From the NCBI GenBank assembly GCA_016702705.1, contig JADJDM010000006.1, forward strand, positions 327,472-391,471: a stretch of DNA of 64,000 bases, written 5' to 3'. Within the stretch, counting starts at the first letter, position 1; each line of letters starts with the position of its first letter. Of the stretch, positions 40,072-51,126 are shown one piece after another. This stretch comes from Bacteroidota bacterium. Lineage in GTDB: Bacteria > Bacteroidota > Bacteroidia > B-17B0 > Aurantibacillaceae. Position numbers and translations under genes: made by a program. Below the pieces are notes generated by a model. The model ran no database searches. It was not told the DNA's origin and saw only the letters and a program-made list of their open reading frames with translations.

Positions 40072-41613
40072 TCAACTAACCTTCTTCAACAAATACTTCA
40101 TATTCACTTTCTCATCAATCATTGCAGGAAGAGCTGATATAGCAACACGTTCTTGTTTCATTGTATCGCGGTCGCGAATGGTAACTGTATTATCTTCTAT
40201 ACTTTGTTGATCTACAGTAATACAATATGGAGTACCTATCGCATCTTGTCTACGGTAACGCTTACCAATGTTATCTTTTTCTTCGTAAGTAACATTATGG
40301 TCGAAACGAAGTGTATTAAATATTTCCATCGCCTTTTCTGGCATACCATCCTTACCCATTAAAGGGAATACTGCAACTTTTATTGGAGCTAATTGTGGTG
40401 GTAAGCTAAGCACTACACGTGTTTCACCATTATCTACAACTTCTTCTTTAAATGAAGTAGAAAGGATTGCTAAAAACAAACGATCTAAACCAACCGATGT
40501 TTCTACTACATAAGGAACATAACTTGCATTTAATTCAGGGTCGAAATATTGTAATTTCTTTCCGCTGAATTGTTCGTGTTGTTTTAAATCAAAATCAGTA
40601 CGAGAATGAATTCCTTCTAACTCTTTAAATCCAAATGGAAATTCAAATTCGATATCAGCAGCTGCGTTTGCATAATGTGCTAATTTAATATGATCATGAA
40701 AACGATATTTCTTTTCATCAATACCTAAAGCCTTGTGCCAAGCAATACGTGTAGCTTTCCATTTTTCGTACCATTCCATTTCAGTACCTGGGCGAACAAA
40801 GAATTGCATTTCCATTTGTTCAAACTCACGCATACGGAAAATAAACTGACGAGCAACAATCTCATTACGGAAAGCTTTGCCTGTTTGTGCAATACCAAAA
40901 GGAATTTTCATTCTTCCTGTTTTTTGCACGTTTAAGTAATTCACAAAAATACCTTGCGCAGTTTCCGGACGTAAATAAATAATGTTCGATTCATCCGTTA
41001 CAGCTCCCATTGAAGTAGAGAACATTAAGTTAAACTGACGAACATCTGTCCAGTTGCGGCTACCGCTAATAGGGCAAACAATTTCGCAATCAACTATAAT
41101 TTGTTTTACTTCCTCTAAATTTCCTGCTTCTAATGCAGCCTTAAAACGAGCATGAATCTCATCTTTCTTTGCTTGGTATTCCAACACTCGTGCGTTAGTA
41201 CTGCGGAACATAGCTTCATCAAAACCTTCGAAACGTTTTGCTGCTTTTTCAACTTCTTTGTTTATTTTATCGTCAATCTTCGCCATGTGATCTTCAATCA
41301 AAACATCGGCGCGGTAACGTTTTTTACTGTCTTTGTTATCAATTAACGGGTCGTTAAATGCATCCACGTGTCCACTTGCTTTCCAAGTTGTTGGGTGCAT
41401 AAAGATGGCAGCATCAATACCAACGATATTATCGTTCATTTGCACCATACTTTTCCACCAATAATCGCGGATGTTCTTTTTTAGTTCAGCTCCATTTTGA
41501 CCATAGTCATAAACAGCACTTAAGCCATCATAAATTTCGCTGCTTTGAAAAATAAACCCATACTCCTTAGCATGGGAAATAACGTTTTTGAATTGATCTT
41601 CGGGTGTGCTCAT
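40072..41613 (-). CDS. glyS: glycine-tRNA ligase (dimeric type)
   Basis: A 513-residue class II synthetase that charges tRNA-Gly. Visible motifs: EIYDGLSAVYDYGQNGAELKKN at the N-terminus; SGHVDAFNDPL; motif 2 FRMREFEQMEMQFF; motif 3 ETSVGLDRLFLAIL; and a C-terminal anticodon-binding domain (APIKVAVFPLMGKDG). This single-chain alpha2 form is normal in Bacteroidota. The TACTTTTG box 9 bp before the ATG implies a very short leader. Confidence 0.95.
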   Translation of the reverse strand: MSTPEDQFKNVISHAKEYGFIFQSSEIYDGLSAVYDYGQNGAELKKNIRDYWWKSMVQMNDNIVGIDAAIFMHPTTWKASGHVDAFNDPLIDNKDSKKRYRADVLIEDHMAKIDDKINKEVEKAAKRFEGFDEAMFRSTNARVLEYQAKKDEIHARFKAALEAGNLEEVKQIIVDCEIVCPISGSRNWTDVRQFNLMFSTSMGAVTDESNIIYLRPETAQGIFVNYLNVQKTGRMKIPFGIAQTGKAFRNEIVARQFIFRMREFEQMEMQFFVRPGTEMEWYEKWKATRIAWHKALGIDEKKYRFHDHIKLAHYANAAADIEFEFPFGFKELEGIHSRTDFDLKQHEQFSGKKLQYFDPELNASYVPYVVETSVGLDRLFLAILSTSFKEEVVDNGETRVVLSLPPQLAPIKVAVFPLMGKDGMPEKAMEIFNTLRFDHNVTYEEKDNIGKRYRRQDAIGTPYCITVDQQSIEDNTVTIRDRDTMKQERVAISALPAMIDEKVNMKYLLKKVS

Positions 41614-41621
41614 AATGGGTG

Positions 41622-41629
41622 CAAAAGTA
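41622..41629 (-). promoter_or_regulatory. -7 box of the glycyl-tRNA synthetase gene
   Basis: TACTTTTG on the minus strand fits TAnnTTTG. A weak TTTC lies 19 bases upstream as a possible -33. The mRNA would have only a few untranslated bases. Confidence 0.5.
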
Positions 41630-41693
41630 AGGAAATTTTATGAGGATAGAAACTATAGAATATTAGCTATATTTGGTAATAGATTTTATTCCC

Positions 41694-43753
41694 ATGTTCA
41701 AAAAATTAGTCCTCTCGTTCGCTTTCATATTACTTGCAGCTGGCATTATGCAGTCCCAAACTTGGGAACCAGATTATTTAAGTAATTCAAGTGTTAAGAT
41801 TAAAAAACAGGCGAAAAATTGGGACTTATTCGCTTTTGTGGAGAAGGGAAAATAGATAGCATTCCTCCTATTTATGATTATATATATAAATATGAAACAA
41901 AATTTGGTAGTCAAAAATTTATTGGGATGAAGGATTCAGTTTGGTATCAACTGAATTTTAATGAAAAACCAAAACAAATTCCATATAAAAACTACATTGG
42001 AAAGGGATTATTTATTGAAGACAAAGGAAAACAAACTAACTTGTATTCTATAGAAAGAGGTTTAGTGCTTTTGGACACCACAAATCGATTTTCTAAATTC
42101 TTAAATAATTTTCACTACTACAATTGCGAAGAGTATTTATGTTCATTAGAAGAAAATAATTCAAGCTTATATTGTTTTCCTACCCCTGATTTTAAGTTCA
42201 ACAATATAAACTCATATTGCCTCGAAAACATAGATGTAATAACTCTTAGGGATACCAAAATAAAGGCGAAGAAAAATAAAGCTAAGCAAACAAAATATGG
42301 ACTAAACGCTAGCTATCTATACTCAGAAGGCGCAGAAATCCTACCCTGTGTTTACGATACTATTTTTGGCGGTAATTACTGTGTTTTTGCTAAAAAAAGC
42401 AACATGTATGAAATTTACAATGGATTAAACAAACGATTACCCGACTCAGAAGGTCCGCCAAAAGCCTGTGGAAACGGTTTCATCGACTACACAAAAAACA
42501 ACAAACATGGTTTAATTGATTATTATGGAGGCCAAATTCTAGAATGCAAATACGATAAAATTTGGATAGACAAATTATTATTTGCCCAACTTGGAGATAG
42601 CTTGTTTTGTTATGATGAAAAGAAACTAATTCATACTATAAAAATCAAATCTGGTTCAAAAATATATGTTAGCGGGGAATATAATTACCAACCCTTTAAA
42701 ATAATTGACACAACAAATAACCAAATTAAAAATTTGTTCTTCTATAATTCATTTACCTCAAAAGTACTAGATTTAAGTAGTTACGAAAGTTCACATTTTT
42801 TTGATGTTTTTAAGGATGAATATTATATATGCGCCAAGAAGAACGGAAAACATGGGATAATAAATTTGGACAATAAAATCGTGAAGCCATTCGAGTATGA
42901 TGTAATTGGAGCTTCGTTGATTTACGGCTATTGGAATGATTCTATCTCTTTCCATCTTGTAAGGAAAAATGGTAAAATTGGATTTATTTCTAATTCATTA
43001 AAAGAATACATACCTACTGAGTATGATTCTGTAGGTAATTTGAATGAGGAAAACAGAATAATGCCTGATAAATTTTCCTTAAAAAAACAGAGGTTATGGT
43101 ATCTATACAATTTCAAAAACAAACAGTTATCAACAAATGGATTTGACACAATCATTTTTGAAAACAGTAAATACTATGATTCATACAACAACAAAACAAC
43201 GCAAGCCATAGCAACAAAAAACGGGGAAACATTTTTAATTGATTCAACAGGCAAAAAATATTATGACTTTAGAAATATTGAAGCTCGTGAAACAGACAAT
43301 CATGTTGTTTTAGAAGAGAAAAAACTAAATAAGATTCCGGTTAACATTACTCCACTTGCTACAATTAACCGCATTGAAGACTTTAATCAAGAACACTCTT
43401 ATGCAATTGTATTTTGTTTAAATAGATATTTTGTAATTAACAAGTACGGAGAGATGAGTTTTGGAATTGAAAAAATGATTGAATTTTACGACTATAAAAA
43501 CAACACGATATTTGGATCAAAATCTAAGAAATCTAAATCAAATGCTTTGTATAATTTTAATGGAAATGAAATTGGGCAATTAAGCAAATACAATTGGACA
43601 CAACTTGAAGTAGATACCAAAACACAAGAGCACTATTTTGTTTTTAAAAATTCTAAAAATAAATTAGGACTTATGAATGCTAAAGGAGAATTATTGTTAG
43701 ATTGTATTTACAATGGAATTATCCAGAGTGAAAAGGGGCACTTTGATGTTTAG
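41694..43753 (+). CDS. WG-repeat-like exported protein (one frameshift)
   Basis: About 685 residues when joined. The signal peptide MFKKLVLSFAFILLAAGIMQ is followed by repeated motifs of the form KxGKxGxIxxxxKxxIPxxYDxI (KNGKHGIINLDNKIVKPFEYD, KNGKIGFISNSLKEYIPTEYD), as in WG beta-repeat proteins. The function is unknown. The frame breaks at the G-run 41821-41823; one more G joins KKQAKNW to GLIRFCGEGK. Start 41694 is preferred over 41673 because the signal peptide begins there. Confidence 0.7.
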
Positions 43754-43823
43754 CGTTTAGAAAATGATCAGCCTACAAACATCGATCCTTCAACTCTCAA
43801 GCCAATTCCTTGGTGCAAATAAA

Positions 43824-46800
43824 CTACCTTATAACATTCACAATTCCATGAAATGAATGTGCGTTACCATAAGCATCTCTTAGTTTCACTTTCCAAACGT
43901 AAGTATCTATTTGCACTATTTCCTTTCCGCCTTTTGCTTTTCCATTCCAGCCTTCATTCATATCTTTTGTGGAAAATGCTTCGTTGCCCCATCTATCAAA
44001 AATCAATAATTCATAATTTTCACTATCCCATGATGAACCAGTAGGAAGGAAAATTTCATTAACATTATCACCATTTGGAGTAAACGAATTAGGAGCATAA
44101 AAAGTAAACATTCCTTTTATCTCTAACTCCTGCTTGGTGCTATCAATACACCCATTACTACTAGTTGCAATTAAGGTAACTTGATAAGTTCCTTCTTGCT
44201 CATAGGTATGAATTGGGTCTATTTGATTTGAGAAACTTGCGTCTCCAAAACTCCAAGAATAAATTGAAGCATTAGAAGACAAATTAGTGAACTCAACATC
44301 CGAATCTATTTGCTCTGGGTCGGAACTTATATTAGTAGTAAAATTAGCTAAAGGCAAATTATAAATAGTGATGTAATCTGATTTAACAAATGAACGAACA
44401 CAGCCGTTAGAATAATTTACATTTAAACCAACATCATACAAACCAGAAGTTGTATAACAATGTGTAGGGTCAACAAAATTTGTTTGGGCACCGTCGCCGA
44501 AACTCCAATTATAATTTGTAACACTTAATCCCCCTGCTACAATGATATCATCAAAATCAATACATAAAGGTGGGCAACCCGTGAGGATATTAGCAGTAAA
44601 ATCAAAAGCAGGTGCAGTATTCACAATTACCTGAACCGTTTGCGTTGCAACACATCCAGCACTTGATCCGTTTACCGTGTAAGTAGTCGTTTGATTTGGA
44701 TTAACACTTATAGATGATGATGTTTCTCCACTGTTCCAACTATATGTTGATGCTCCACTTGCATTTAGTGTGGCTGTTTGTCCGTCACAAATTGTTTGTG
44801 GATTAACTGAAACAATCGGAATTTCATTTACTGTTATTACTCCTGTTGTAGTATTTGAACATGACGTTAATGTGTTTGTTCCAACAACTGTATACGTTGT
44901 TGTTTGTGTTACCGAATTAATTGTAAATATTGCTCCTATTATCCCTGTATTCCACAAATAAGTATCAGCACCACTTGCGTTAATAGTTGCTGCATCTCCA
45001 CTACATACCGAAGTTGATGTAGCAACTATATTTGGCAATGGCTTTATTGTAACTGTGCCACTTGCTGAATTTGAACAAGATGTTAATGTATTTGTTCCAA
45101 TAACTGAATAAACGCTTGAACTTATTGCAGGATTAATAGTGATTGAAGCGCTTGTTGAACCACCATTCCATAAATAAGTATCAGCACCACTCGCAGTTAA
45201 TGTTGCCGATTGTCCACTACACACTGTAGCAGAAGTGGCAACTACTGTAGGTAGAGTATTTACTGTAACCGTTGCTGTTGTTGCCCCTGTGCAGTTTCCT
45301 GTTGTGCCAGTAACAGTATAAATAGTAGTAGCGGTTGGAATAACATTAATAGAATTTGTAGCTCCTCCATTACTCCAAAGATAACTTGTGGCTCCACTTG
45401 CTACTAACGTTGCTGATTGTCCTACACAAATTGTTGCTGAATTTACAGATAAAGATAATGATGGTATAACCGTAATTGTTGCAGTTACTGGATTTGAAAG
45501 ACACGTTAAACTTGTTCCCACAACCGTATAAGTTGTTGTAACTAAAGGATTATCTTCAATACTTTCTACTATTGCCCCAGTGTTCCAAGTATATGAATTT
45601 GCTCCGCTTGCAGATAAAGTAGCGCTTCCGCCCGTACATATCGTTTCTGAATTAACGGTTACCGTTGGATTGGGTGTTACCGAAATTATTCCAATTGCAG
45701 TATTTGTGCATGTAGTTGCTGTATTTGTTCCTGTAACGGTGTAAGTTGTAGTTGCTGTTGCAGGATTAATAGTTAGGCCTGCGGTTGTTACTCCAGTATT
45801 CCAAACAAACGAATTTGCCCCGCTTGCTGTAATGGTAGCTGATTGTCCACTACAAACAGTTGTTGATGTTGATGTCACAACTGGTAATGAATTTACTGTA
45901 ATTGTTCCTGTAGCTGTGTTAGTACATGTTGTTGCTGTATTTGTTCCTGTGACTGTGTAAGTTGTAGTTGCTGTTGCAGGATTAATTGTTAAGCCAGCTG
46001 TTGTTACTCCTGTATTCCAAACATACGTATTTGCCCCGCTTGCTGTAATGGTTGCTGATTGACCACTACACACTGTAGCTGAAGTGGCAACTAATACGGG
46101 CAGTGAATTTACAGTGACGAGCCCTGTACCTGTGGATGAGCAACCTGAAAGTGTGTAAGTAACAGTGTAAGTTTGTGTAGATCCAGGATTTACACTTATT
46201 GTATTTGTTGTTGCGCCACCCGGACTCCATAAAAAAGTACCGCCACTTACCGAAGGCGTTCCGGTTCGTATTGTTGATTCTCCCACACAAATGTTAGCCG
46301 AATTAACAGCAACAGTAGTTGAACCTGAAGACGTTATTGTAACATGAACAGTATCTATACAACCAATAGAAGAAGTTGCAATTACATGATAGTCACCTGC
46401 ACATAAACCTGTAGCAGTTGCCGTTGCTTGTCCGATAGCAACAAAACTTGCATCAAACCACTCGTAAGTATATCCTGCAATTGAACCACTTGCTGTTGCA
46501 GTAGCTGAACCTGTGCAGGTACATCCTGCATTAACAGATATTGCTGTAACAGAAATTGGAGTAATAGGCGTACAATTATTATTAAATTGTGCAATATATG
46601 CTGCATTTGCTGCATTATTTGGCGCACCTGGAGTTTGATTAGTTGTAGCCGACGCTGAAGACCAATTGGATTGTTGTTGAGGATCTATTCCATTAAAACT
46701 ATATACATTACCGCCACCTGTTCCTGAAAAATAAATAAGTGTATTTGAATTTGTTGATGAACCATAACACACCGAAAAAACTTCACAACCCGCTAAATTA

Positions 46801-47327
46801 ACTATACGAGCACAATCAGAAGCATTAGCTAGGGCTGTATTGGTCCAACTACCACCAGCAATCCAACCAGTACTTGGATAAGAGCAAGCTGCAGCGCCTG
46901 GTGTAGTTCCATTTCTCTCAAAAAGCAAAGTGTTACTGATTGGGGCAATTATTCTGCAATTCCCATCCAACATACTTAAATCGTTTGCAGGCATATCTGT
47001 ATTTGCATCGGCATCATTATAAATTACGATGATTGTGCCTAAAGGAACACATTGCCATAGCACATTTTGAGAAAAACGAATTGCTCCAGCGGCAACTCCG
47101 CCAGTACCATGAAAACCACTATTATCATCAAAAATCCATCCTCTAATATCTATACAAGGAGGAGTGAGCGCATTACAATCATAACTTGTTGTATTGCTCA
47201 CAACAACAAACTCAACGTATTCTTGAGCTCCAGAAGTTCCATTAGAAACCTCATTCATAATCAAAGTTTGACCAGTCCCTTTAAAAGAGAAGAATAACAG
47301 CCAAATAAAAATTAGAATCCGAAACAT
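43824..47327 (-). CDS. Ig/PKD-repeat protein with T9SS type B (gliding-motility) C-terminal domain
   Basis: 1167 residues in one frame. It has a signal peptide, a lamin-tail-like N-terminal domain (IMNEVSNGTSGAQEYVEFVVV), about nine Ig-like repeats of about 75 residues (ATICVGQSATLVASGATSYLW), two PKD modules (NYNWSFGDGAQTNFVDPTHCY; YSWSFGDASFSNQIDPIHTY) and a C-terminal CHU_C/type B signal (FYAPNSFTPNGDNVNEIF ... LLIFDRWGNEAF ... GIVNVIR). Type B cargo is exported by T9SS and stays loosely bound or is shed. It is the only type B protein seen here; the others are type A. Confidence 0.87.
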   Translation of the reverse strand: MFRILIFIWLLFFSFKGTGQTLIMNEVSNGTSGAQEYVEFVVVSNTTSYDCNALTPPCIDIRGWIFDDNSGFHGTGGVAAGAIRFSQNVLWQCVPLGTIIVIYNDADANTDMPANDLSMLDGNCRIIAPISNTLLFERNGTTPGAAACSYPSTGWIAGGSWTNTALANASDCARIVNLAGCEVFSVCYGSSTNSNTLIYFSGTGGGNVYSFNGIDPQQQSNWSSASATTNQTPGAPNNAANAAYIAQFNNNCTPITPISVTAISVNAGCTCTGSATATASGSIAGYTYEWFDASFVAIGQATATATGLCAGDYHVIATSSIGCIDTVHVTITSSGSTTVAVNSANICVGESTIRTGTPSVSGGTFLWSPGGATTNTISVNPGSTQTYTVTYTLSGCSSTGTGLVTVNSLPVLVATSATVCSGQSATITASGANTYVWNTGVTTAGLTINPATATTTYTVTGTNTATTCTNTATGTITVNSLPVVTSTSTTVCSGQSATITASGANSFVWNTGVTTAGLTINPATATTTYTVTGTNTATTCTNTAIGIISVTPNPTVTVNSETICTGGSATLSASGANSYTWNTGAIVESIEDNPLVTTTYTVVGTSLTCLSNPVTATITVIPSLSLSVNSATICVGQSATLVASGATSYLWSNGGATNSINVIPTATTIYTVTGTTGNCTGATTATVTVNTLPTVVATSATVCSGQSATLTASGADTYLWNGGSTSASITINPAISSSVYSVIGTNTLTSCSNSASGTVTIKPLPNIVATSTSVCSGDAATINASGADTYLWNTGIIGAIFTINSVTQTTTYTVVGTNTLTSCSNTTTGVITVNEIPIVSVNPQTICDGQTATLNASGASTYSWNSGETSSSISVNPNQTTTYTVNGSSAGCVATQTVQVIVNTAPAFDFTANILTGCPPLCIDFDDIIVAGGLSVTNYNWSFGDGAQTNFVDPTHCYTTSGLYDVGLNVNYSNGCVRSFVKSDYITIYNLPLANFTTNISSDPEQIDSDVEFTNLSSNASIYSWSFGDASFSNQIDPIHTYEQEGTYQVTLIATSSNGCIDSTKQELEIKGMFTFYAPNSFTPNGDNVNEIFLPTGSSWDSENYELLIFDRWGNEAFSTKDMNEGWNGKAKGGKEIVQIDTYVWKVKLRDAYGNAHSFHGIVNVIR

Positions 47328-47552
47328 TAAATTTAAAATACCGAAGCGGTTTCGGCTTAATGAAAGACCTTTAGGATGTTCGCTTCAAATAAAAATATAT
47401 AGTTAGCTAAAATAATCAAATATCAGCTTATGCGCAACAAGGTTATTGATAATAATAACACAAAATGTTAACTTAATGTAAAATTAACTTAAATAATATT
47501 CAATACAATCTAATTTGATTTTTACCTTTACGCTATATTAAACAATACTATT

Positions 47553-47753
47553 ATGAAAAAAGGAAGTAAAGAAATGCTAAAAACAATCCTTAGCAATCAA
47601 GAGTTAATAATGAAGGCTTTAAAAATTGAAATCCCAGTAAAAAAAGTAGAGCTAAAAGTTACAAAAACTGCAACTACAAAAAAAGCAGTTAAAGCGCCAG
47701 CAAATGCTGCAAAAAAAGTGGTGGGCAAACCTGCGGTTAAAAAAGCAAAATAA
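47553..47753 (+). CDS. small lysine-rich protein
   Basis: 66 residues, with a Lys/Ala-rich C-terminal tail (KKAVKAPANAAKKVV...KKAK) reminiscent of histone H1-like tails, and a helical N-terminus (KEMLKTILSNQELIMKALKIE). It may bind DNA or RNA. It matches no family I can name. It lies 54 bp before a mini-lipoprotein gene, after a 225-bp AT-rich intergenic region. Confidence 0.55.
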   Translation: MKKGSKEMLKTILSNQELIMKALKIEIPVKKVELKVTKTATTKKAVKAPANAAKKVVGKPAVKKAK

Positions 47754-47807
47754 AATTTGCCATTTAACTAAATTTTAGTATTTTAGCAGTACTAAATTAA
47801 ACCCACA

Positions 47808-47987
47808 ATGAAAAAGAAACTATTTCTAGCATTCGTATTTGCATCTTTAGGCATCAGTTTGTTCGTAGCTTGTAAAAAAGAAAGCAATGATGGTATTAGT
47901 GTTGGTTATAAAGAAGAAAAAGGAACTGGAGCTAATCCAAACGTTTCTAGCACCACTGGTTCAACTACAGCTGCAACAACAACTTAA
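47808..47987 (+). CDS. small lipoprotein
   Basis: A 59-residue reading frame. It begins MKKKLFLAFVFASLGISLFV and continues with the lipobox cysteine ACKKESND, then a short Thr/Ser-rich tail ending TTAATTT. The signal peptide and lipobox make it convincing despite its size. It is followed by a strong terminator. Function unknown. Confidence 0.7.
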   Translation: MKKKLFLAFVFASLGISLFVACKKESNDGISVGYKEEKGTGANPNVSSTTGSTTAATTT

Positions 47988-48014
47988 ATAAGATATTTTC
48001 CACTCATGTATTAT

Positions 48015-48045
48015 AATGCCTCTCAAGTATTTGAGGGGCATTTTT
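48015..48045 (+). terminator. terminator after mini-lipoprotein
   Basis: A 12-bp stem (AATGCCTCTCAA with its complement, one G-T pair), 4-base loop, T-tract. Confidence 0.85.
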
Positions 48046-48075
48046 AATTATATTTGTATTGATTAAACGAAAATT

Positions 48076-50964
48076 ATGATAAAAAAATTAAGTACACTTT
48101 TACTGGTAACAACAGTAGCTCTTACTGTAAATGCTCAAACTAAAAAACCGGTTGCAACCAAAGTTCAACCCAAAACAAATCAATTATCCTTGTTAGTTGG
48201 TGCTGAACTTATAGAAACAGTTGAACCAAAAGCGGGGCAATTAGTTATTCCGTATAAAAAATTCAAATTAAAAAATGGTTTAACAATAATAATAAACGAG
48301 GACCATAGCGACCCTGTTGTTTATGTTGATGTAACCTACCATGTAGGTTCGGCTCGCGAACAACAAGGAAGAAGTGGTTTCGCTCATTTCTTTGAACACA
48401 TGATGTTTCAAGGTTCTAAGCATGTTGGAGATGAAATGCACTTTAAATATATTTCTGAAGCTGGCGGTGATTTAAATGGTACTACTAATTTAGATAGAAC
48501 TAATTACTTTGAAGTAGTGCCAGTAAACAATTTAGAAATGGCGCTTTGGTTAGAAGCTGATCGTATGGGATTTTTATTGGATTCTGTAACACAACAAAAA
48601 TTTGAAGTGCAACGTGCTACTGTTAAAAACGAGCGTGGGCAACGTTATGATAATGCACCTTATGGTGTTGTTGGAGAAAAAACGGGAGAAGCTCTTTATC
48701 CACAAGGACATCCCTATTCATGGACAACCATTGGATACATAGAAGATTTAAATCGTGTAGATGTAAATGATTTAAAGCGTTTTTACATGCGTTGGTACGG
48801 ACCAAACAATGCTGTGCTAACCATTAGTGGTGATGTTAATACTAACGAAGCAGTTGCAATGGCTGTAAAATATTTTGGTGGAATTCCGGTTGGGCCAGAA
48901 GTAAAAAAACAAGTTACTCCTGAAACTAAATTAGATAAAGATAAATATATTTCTTATGAAGACAATGTGAAATTTCCTTTACTTAAAATGGCTTGGCCAA
49001 CTGTTGCTGCATACAGCAAAGATGAAGCTGCTTTGGATGCATTAGGAAGCATGTTATATGGTAGTAAAGCAACTCCATTCTACATTAATTTTGTAAAAAA
49101 TCAAAAAGCATCTAGTGTTAATGCATACAATACTGCTGGTGAATTAGCAGGTAGATTTGAAATTACTGTAAGAGGAAATAAAGATGCAAAACTTGCTGAT
49201 CTTGAAGCTGAGGTTAGAAAAACAATGGCAGATTGGGAAGCAAAAGGAATTAGCGAAGAAGAATTAAAGAAATTTAAAGCTAGTATGCAAAGCATGTACT
49301 ACAATACTTTAACTAGTGTTAAAGGGAAAGGTTCAAGACTTGCTGCGTATCATACATTCACCGGTAATGCTAATTATTTAAACTATGATTTAAATCGTTA
49401 CTTAAAATTAACTACTGCTGATATTATGAAAGCTTATATGACTTACATAAAAGATAAAAAGGCAGTTATTTTAAGTTGTGTTCCAAAAGGAAAAACAGAT
49501 TTAATTGCAGCCGCAGATAATTGGAAAATGTACGATCGTAAAATTGAAACTGAATCGGAAGAATACAAAAACTTAACGCCTCGTACTACAGAAGAAAAAT
49601 TTGATTGGTCTAAAAAGCCTGCATCTAAAGCAAGACCAGTAGTTAAAGCACCTGCATTTTGGCAAGAGAAAGCTGCAAATGGTTTGCAAATGATGGGAAG
49701 CGTTGACAAAGAAATACCGAAAGTAAGTTTGTTTTTAAGTTTTAAGGCAGGGCATCGTTACGAAAAAGCTGATAAATCTGGGACTGCAATTTTAATGGCT
49801 GACTTATTAAATGAATCAACTCAACTACATACAGCTGAGGAAATTTCTACAATACTTGAAAAAATGGGTTCTTCCATTGATGTTTCGGCTAATGCAAGTG
49901 AAATTAATTTTAGTGTTACTTCATTAAGTGCAAACCTACCTGCTACATTAAGAATATTAGAAGAAATTGTTTTGAAACCTAAATTTGATACTGCTGAATT
50001 TAGCAGAATTAAGAAAGAATTGTTAGATCAAATTTCTTTACAAAACACGCAAGCTGCAGCAACAGCTGATAAAGCTTTCAGTAAATTACTATTTGGAAAA
50101 GACCATATACTTTCTATGCCAACAAGCGGAAATGCTGAAACAGTTAGTAAATTAAGTATTGATGATATTCGCAATTATTATAAGGAACAAATTAGTCCGT
50201 CGGTTGCTGAATTAGTTGTTGTTGGTGATTTCAAAAAAGAAGATTTAATGAAACAATTAGCTTTCTTAACCAATTGGAAAGGTGCGGCAGTTGCATCAAC
50301 TAAACAACCTGCAATTCCTGAAACAGGGAAAACAAAAATCTATTTCATCGATAAAAAAGCTGCTGCACAATCAGAAATCAGAGTTGGTAAAAAAGCTTAT
50401 GAGTTTAGTATGACAGGTGATTATTACCAAGCAAATATTGCAAACTATGCATTCTGCGGTAATTTTAATAGCAGATTAAATGGTTTATTGCGTGAAGCTA
50501 AAGGTTATACTTACGGAATCAAAAGTCGTTTCTCTGCAAATGAGTTTGAAGGTTATTATAATATTAATGGTGGATTCAGAAGTAACTCAACCGATTCATC
50601 AATTATGTATATAATGGAAGAAATGAAAAAATATGCCGATAAAGGAATCACAAAAGATGAATTAGAATTTACTAAAAACGGCATCAGTAGTTCAGAAGCA
50701 TTGAAATATGAAACACCAAGCCAAAAAATGTTTTTCTTAAAAGCATTAATGGATTATAACTTGCCTGCAGATTATACAACTAAACAAAATGCGGTATTAG
50801 ATGGCTTAACTATTGAATCGGTAAGCGCTACTGCTAAAAAATCATTAGACTATAACAACATGATTATACTTGTAGTTGGAGATAAAGAAACGAACCTTGA
50901 AAAAGTTAAGAAATTAGGTTATGAGGTTATTGAGTTGAATCAAGATGGGGAAGTGATCAAATAA
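48076..50964 (+). CDS. M16-family zinc protease (two-domain pitrilysin-like)
   Basis: 962 residues. A signal peptide (MIKKLSTLLLVTTVALTVNAQ) is followed by two M16 halves. The first has the inverted zinc motif HFFEH (H104-H108, FAHFFEHMMFQGSKH) and a downstream ENERGQRYDN-type acidic helix. The second (from about residue 540, KEIPKVSLFLSFKAGHRYE) is an inactive half that closes the chamber. Family members degrade peptides in the periplasm. It is flanked by terminators, so it forms a single transcription unit. Confidence 0.9.
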   Translation: MIKKLSTLLLVTTVALTVNAQTKKPVATKVQPKTNQLSLLVGAELIETVEPKAGQLVIPYKKFKLKNGLTIIINEDHSDPVVYVDVTYHVGSAREQQGRSGFAHFFEHMMFQGSKHVGDEMHFKYISEAGGDLNGTTNLDRTNYFEVVPVNNLEMALWLEADRMGFLLDSVTQQKFEVQRATVKNERGQRYDNAPYGVVGEKTGEALYPQGHPYSWTTIGYIEDLNRVDVNDLKRFYMRWYGPNNAVLTISGDVNTNEAVAMAVKYFGGIPVGPEVKKQVTPETKLDKDKYISYEDNVKFPLLKMAWPTVAAYSKDEAALDALGSMLYGSKATPFYINFVKNQKASSVNAYNTAGELAGRFEITVRGNKDAKLADLEAEVRKTMADWEAKGISEEELKKFKASMQSMYYNTLTSVKGKGSRLAAYHTFTGNANYLNYDLNRYLKLTTADIMKAYMTYIKDKKAVILSCVPKGKTDLIAAADNWKMYDRKIETESEEYKNLTPRTTEEKFDWSKKPASKARPVVKAPAFWQEKAANGLQMMGSVDKEIPKVSLFLSFKAGHRYEKADKSGTAILMADLLNESTQLHTAEEISTILEKMGSSIDVSANASEINFSVTSLSANLPATLRILEEIVLKPKFDTAEFSRIKKELLDQISLQNTQAAATADKAFSKLLFGKDHILSMPTSGNAETVSKLSIDDIRNYYKEQISPSVAELVVVGDFKKEDLMKQLAFLTNWKGAAVASTKQPAIPETGKTKIYFIDKKAAAQSEIRVGKKAYEFSMTGDYYQANIANYAFCGNFNSRLNGLLREAKGYTYGIKSRFSANEFEGYYNINGGFRSNSTDSSIMYIMEEMKKYADKGITKDELEFTKNGISSSEALKYETPSQKMFFLKALMDYNLPADYTTKQNAVLDGLTIESVSATAKKSLDYNNMIILVVGDKETNLEKVKKLGYEVIELNQDGEVIK

Positions 50965-51000
50965 ACACGCTTCGTCAGGCTCAGCATGACTTTAGGATTT

Positions 51001-51033
51001 AAAAAACGGCGCGAATACCATCGCGCCGTTTTA
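51001..51033 (+). terminator. terminator after M16 protease
   Basis: A 12-bp stem (AAAACGGCGCGA with its complement), 6-base loop, T-tract on both strands. Confidence 0.88.
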
Positions 51034-51050
51034 TTTTTTCCAACATTACA

Positions 51051-51111
51051 ATGTCAAGTCGGCCCCTTGGTTTCTTTCTAAGGCTTGGATCGACTGCGCT
51101 CGACTTGACAT
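51051..51111. repeat. REP-like inverted repeat
   Basis: A perfect 11-bp inverted repeat, ATGTCAAGTCG at 51051-51061 and its complement at 51101-51111, around a GC-rich core with a CGACTGCGCTCGA motif. It lies between convergent genes. It resembles the short palindromic elements at 1113 and 24620 in layout, though not in sequence. Confidence 0.5.
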
Positions 51112-51126
51112 CACATGAGCTTGAAT

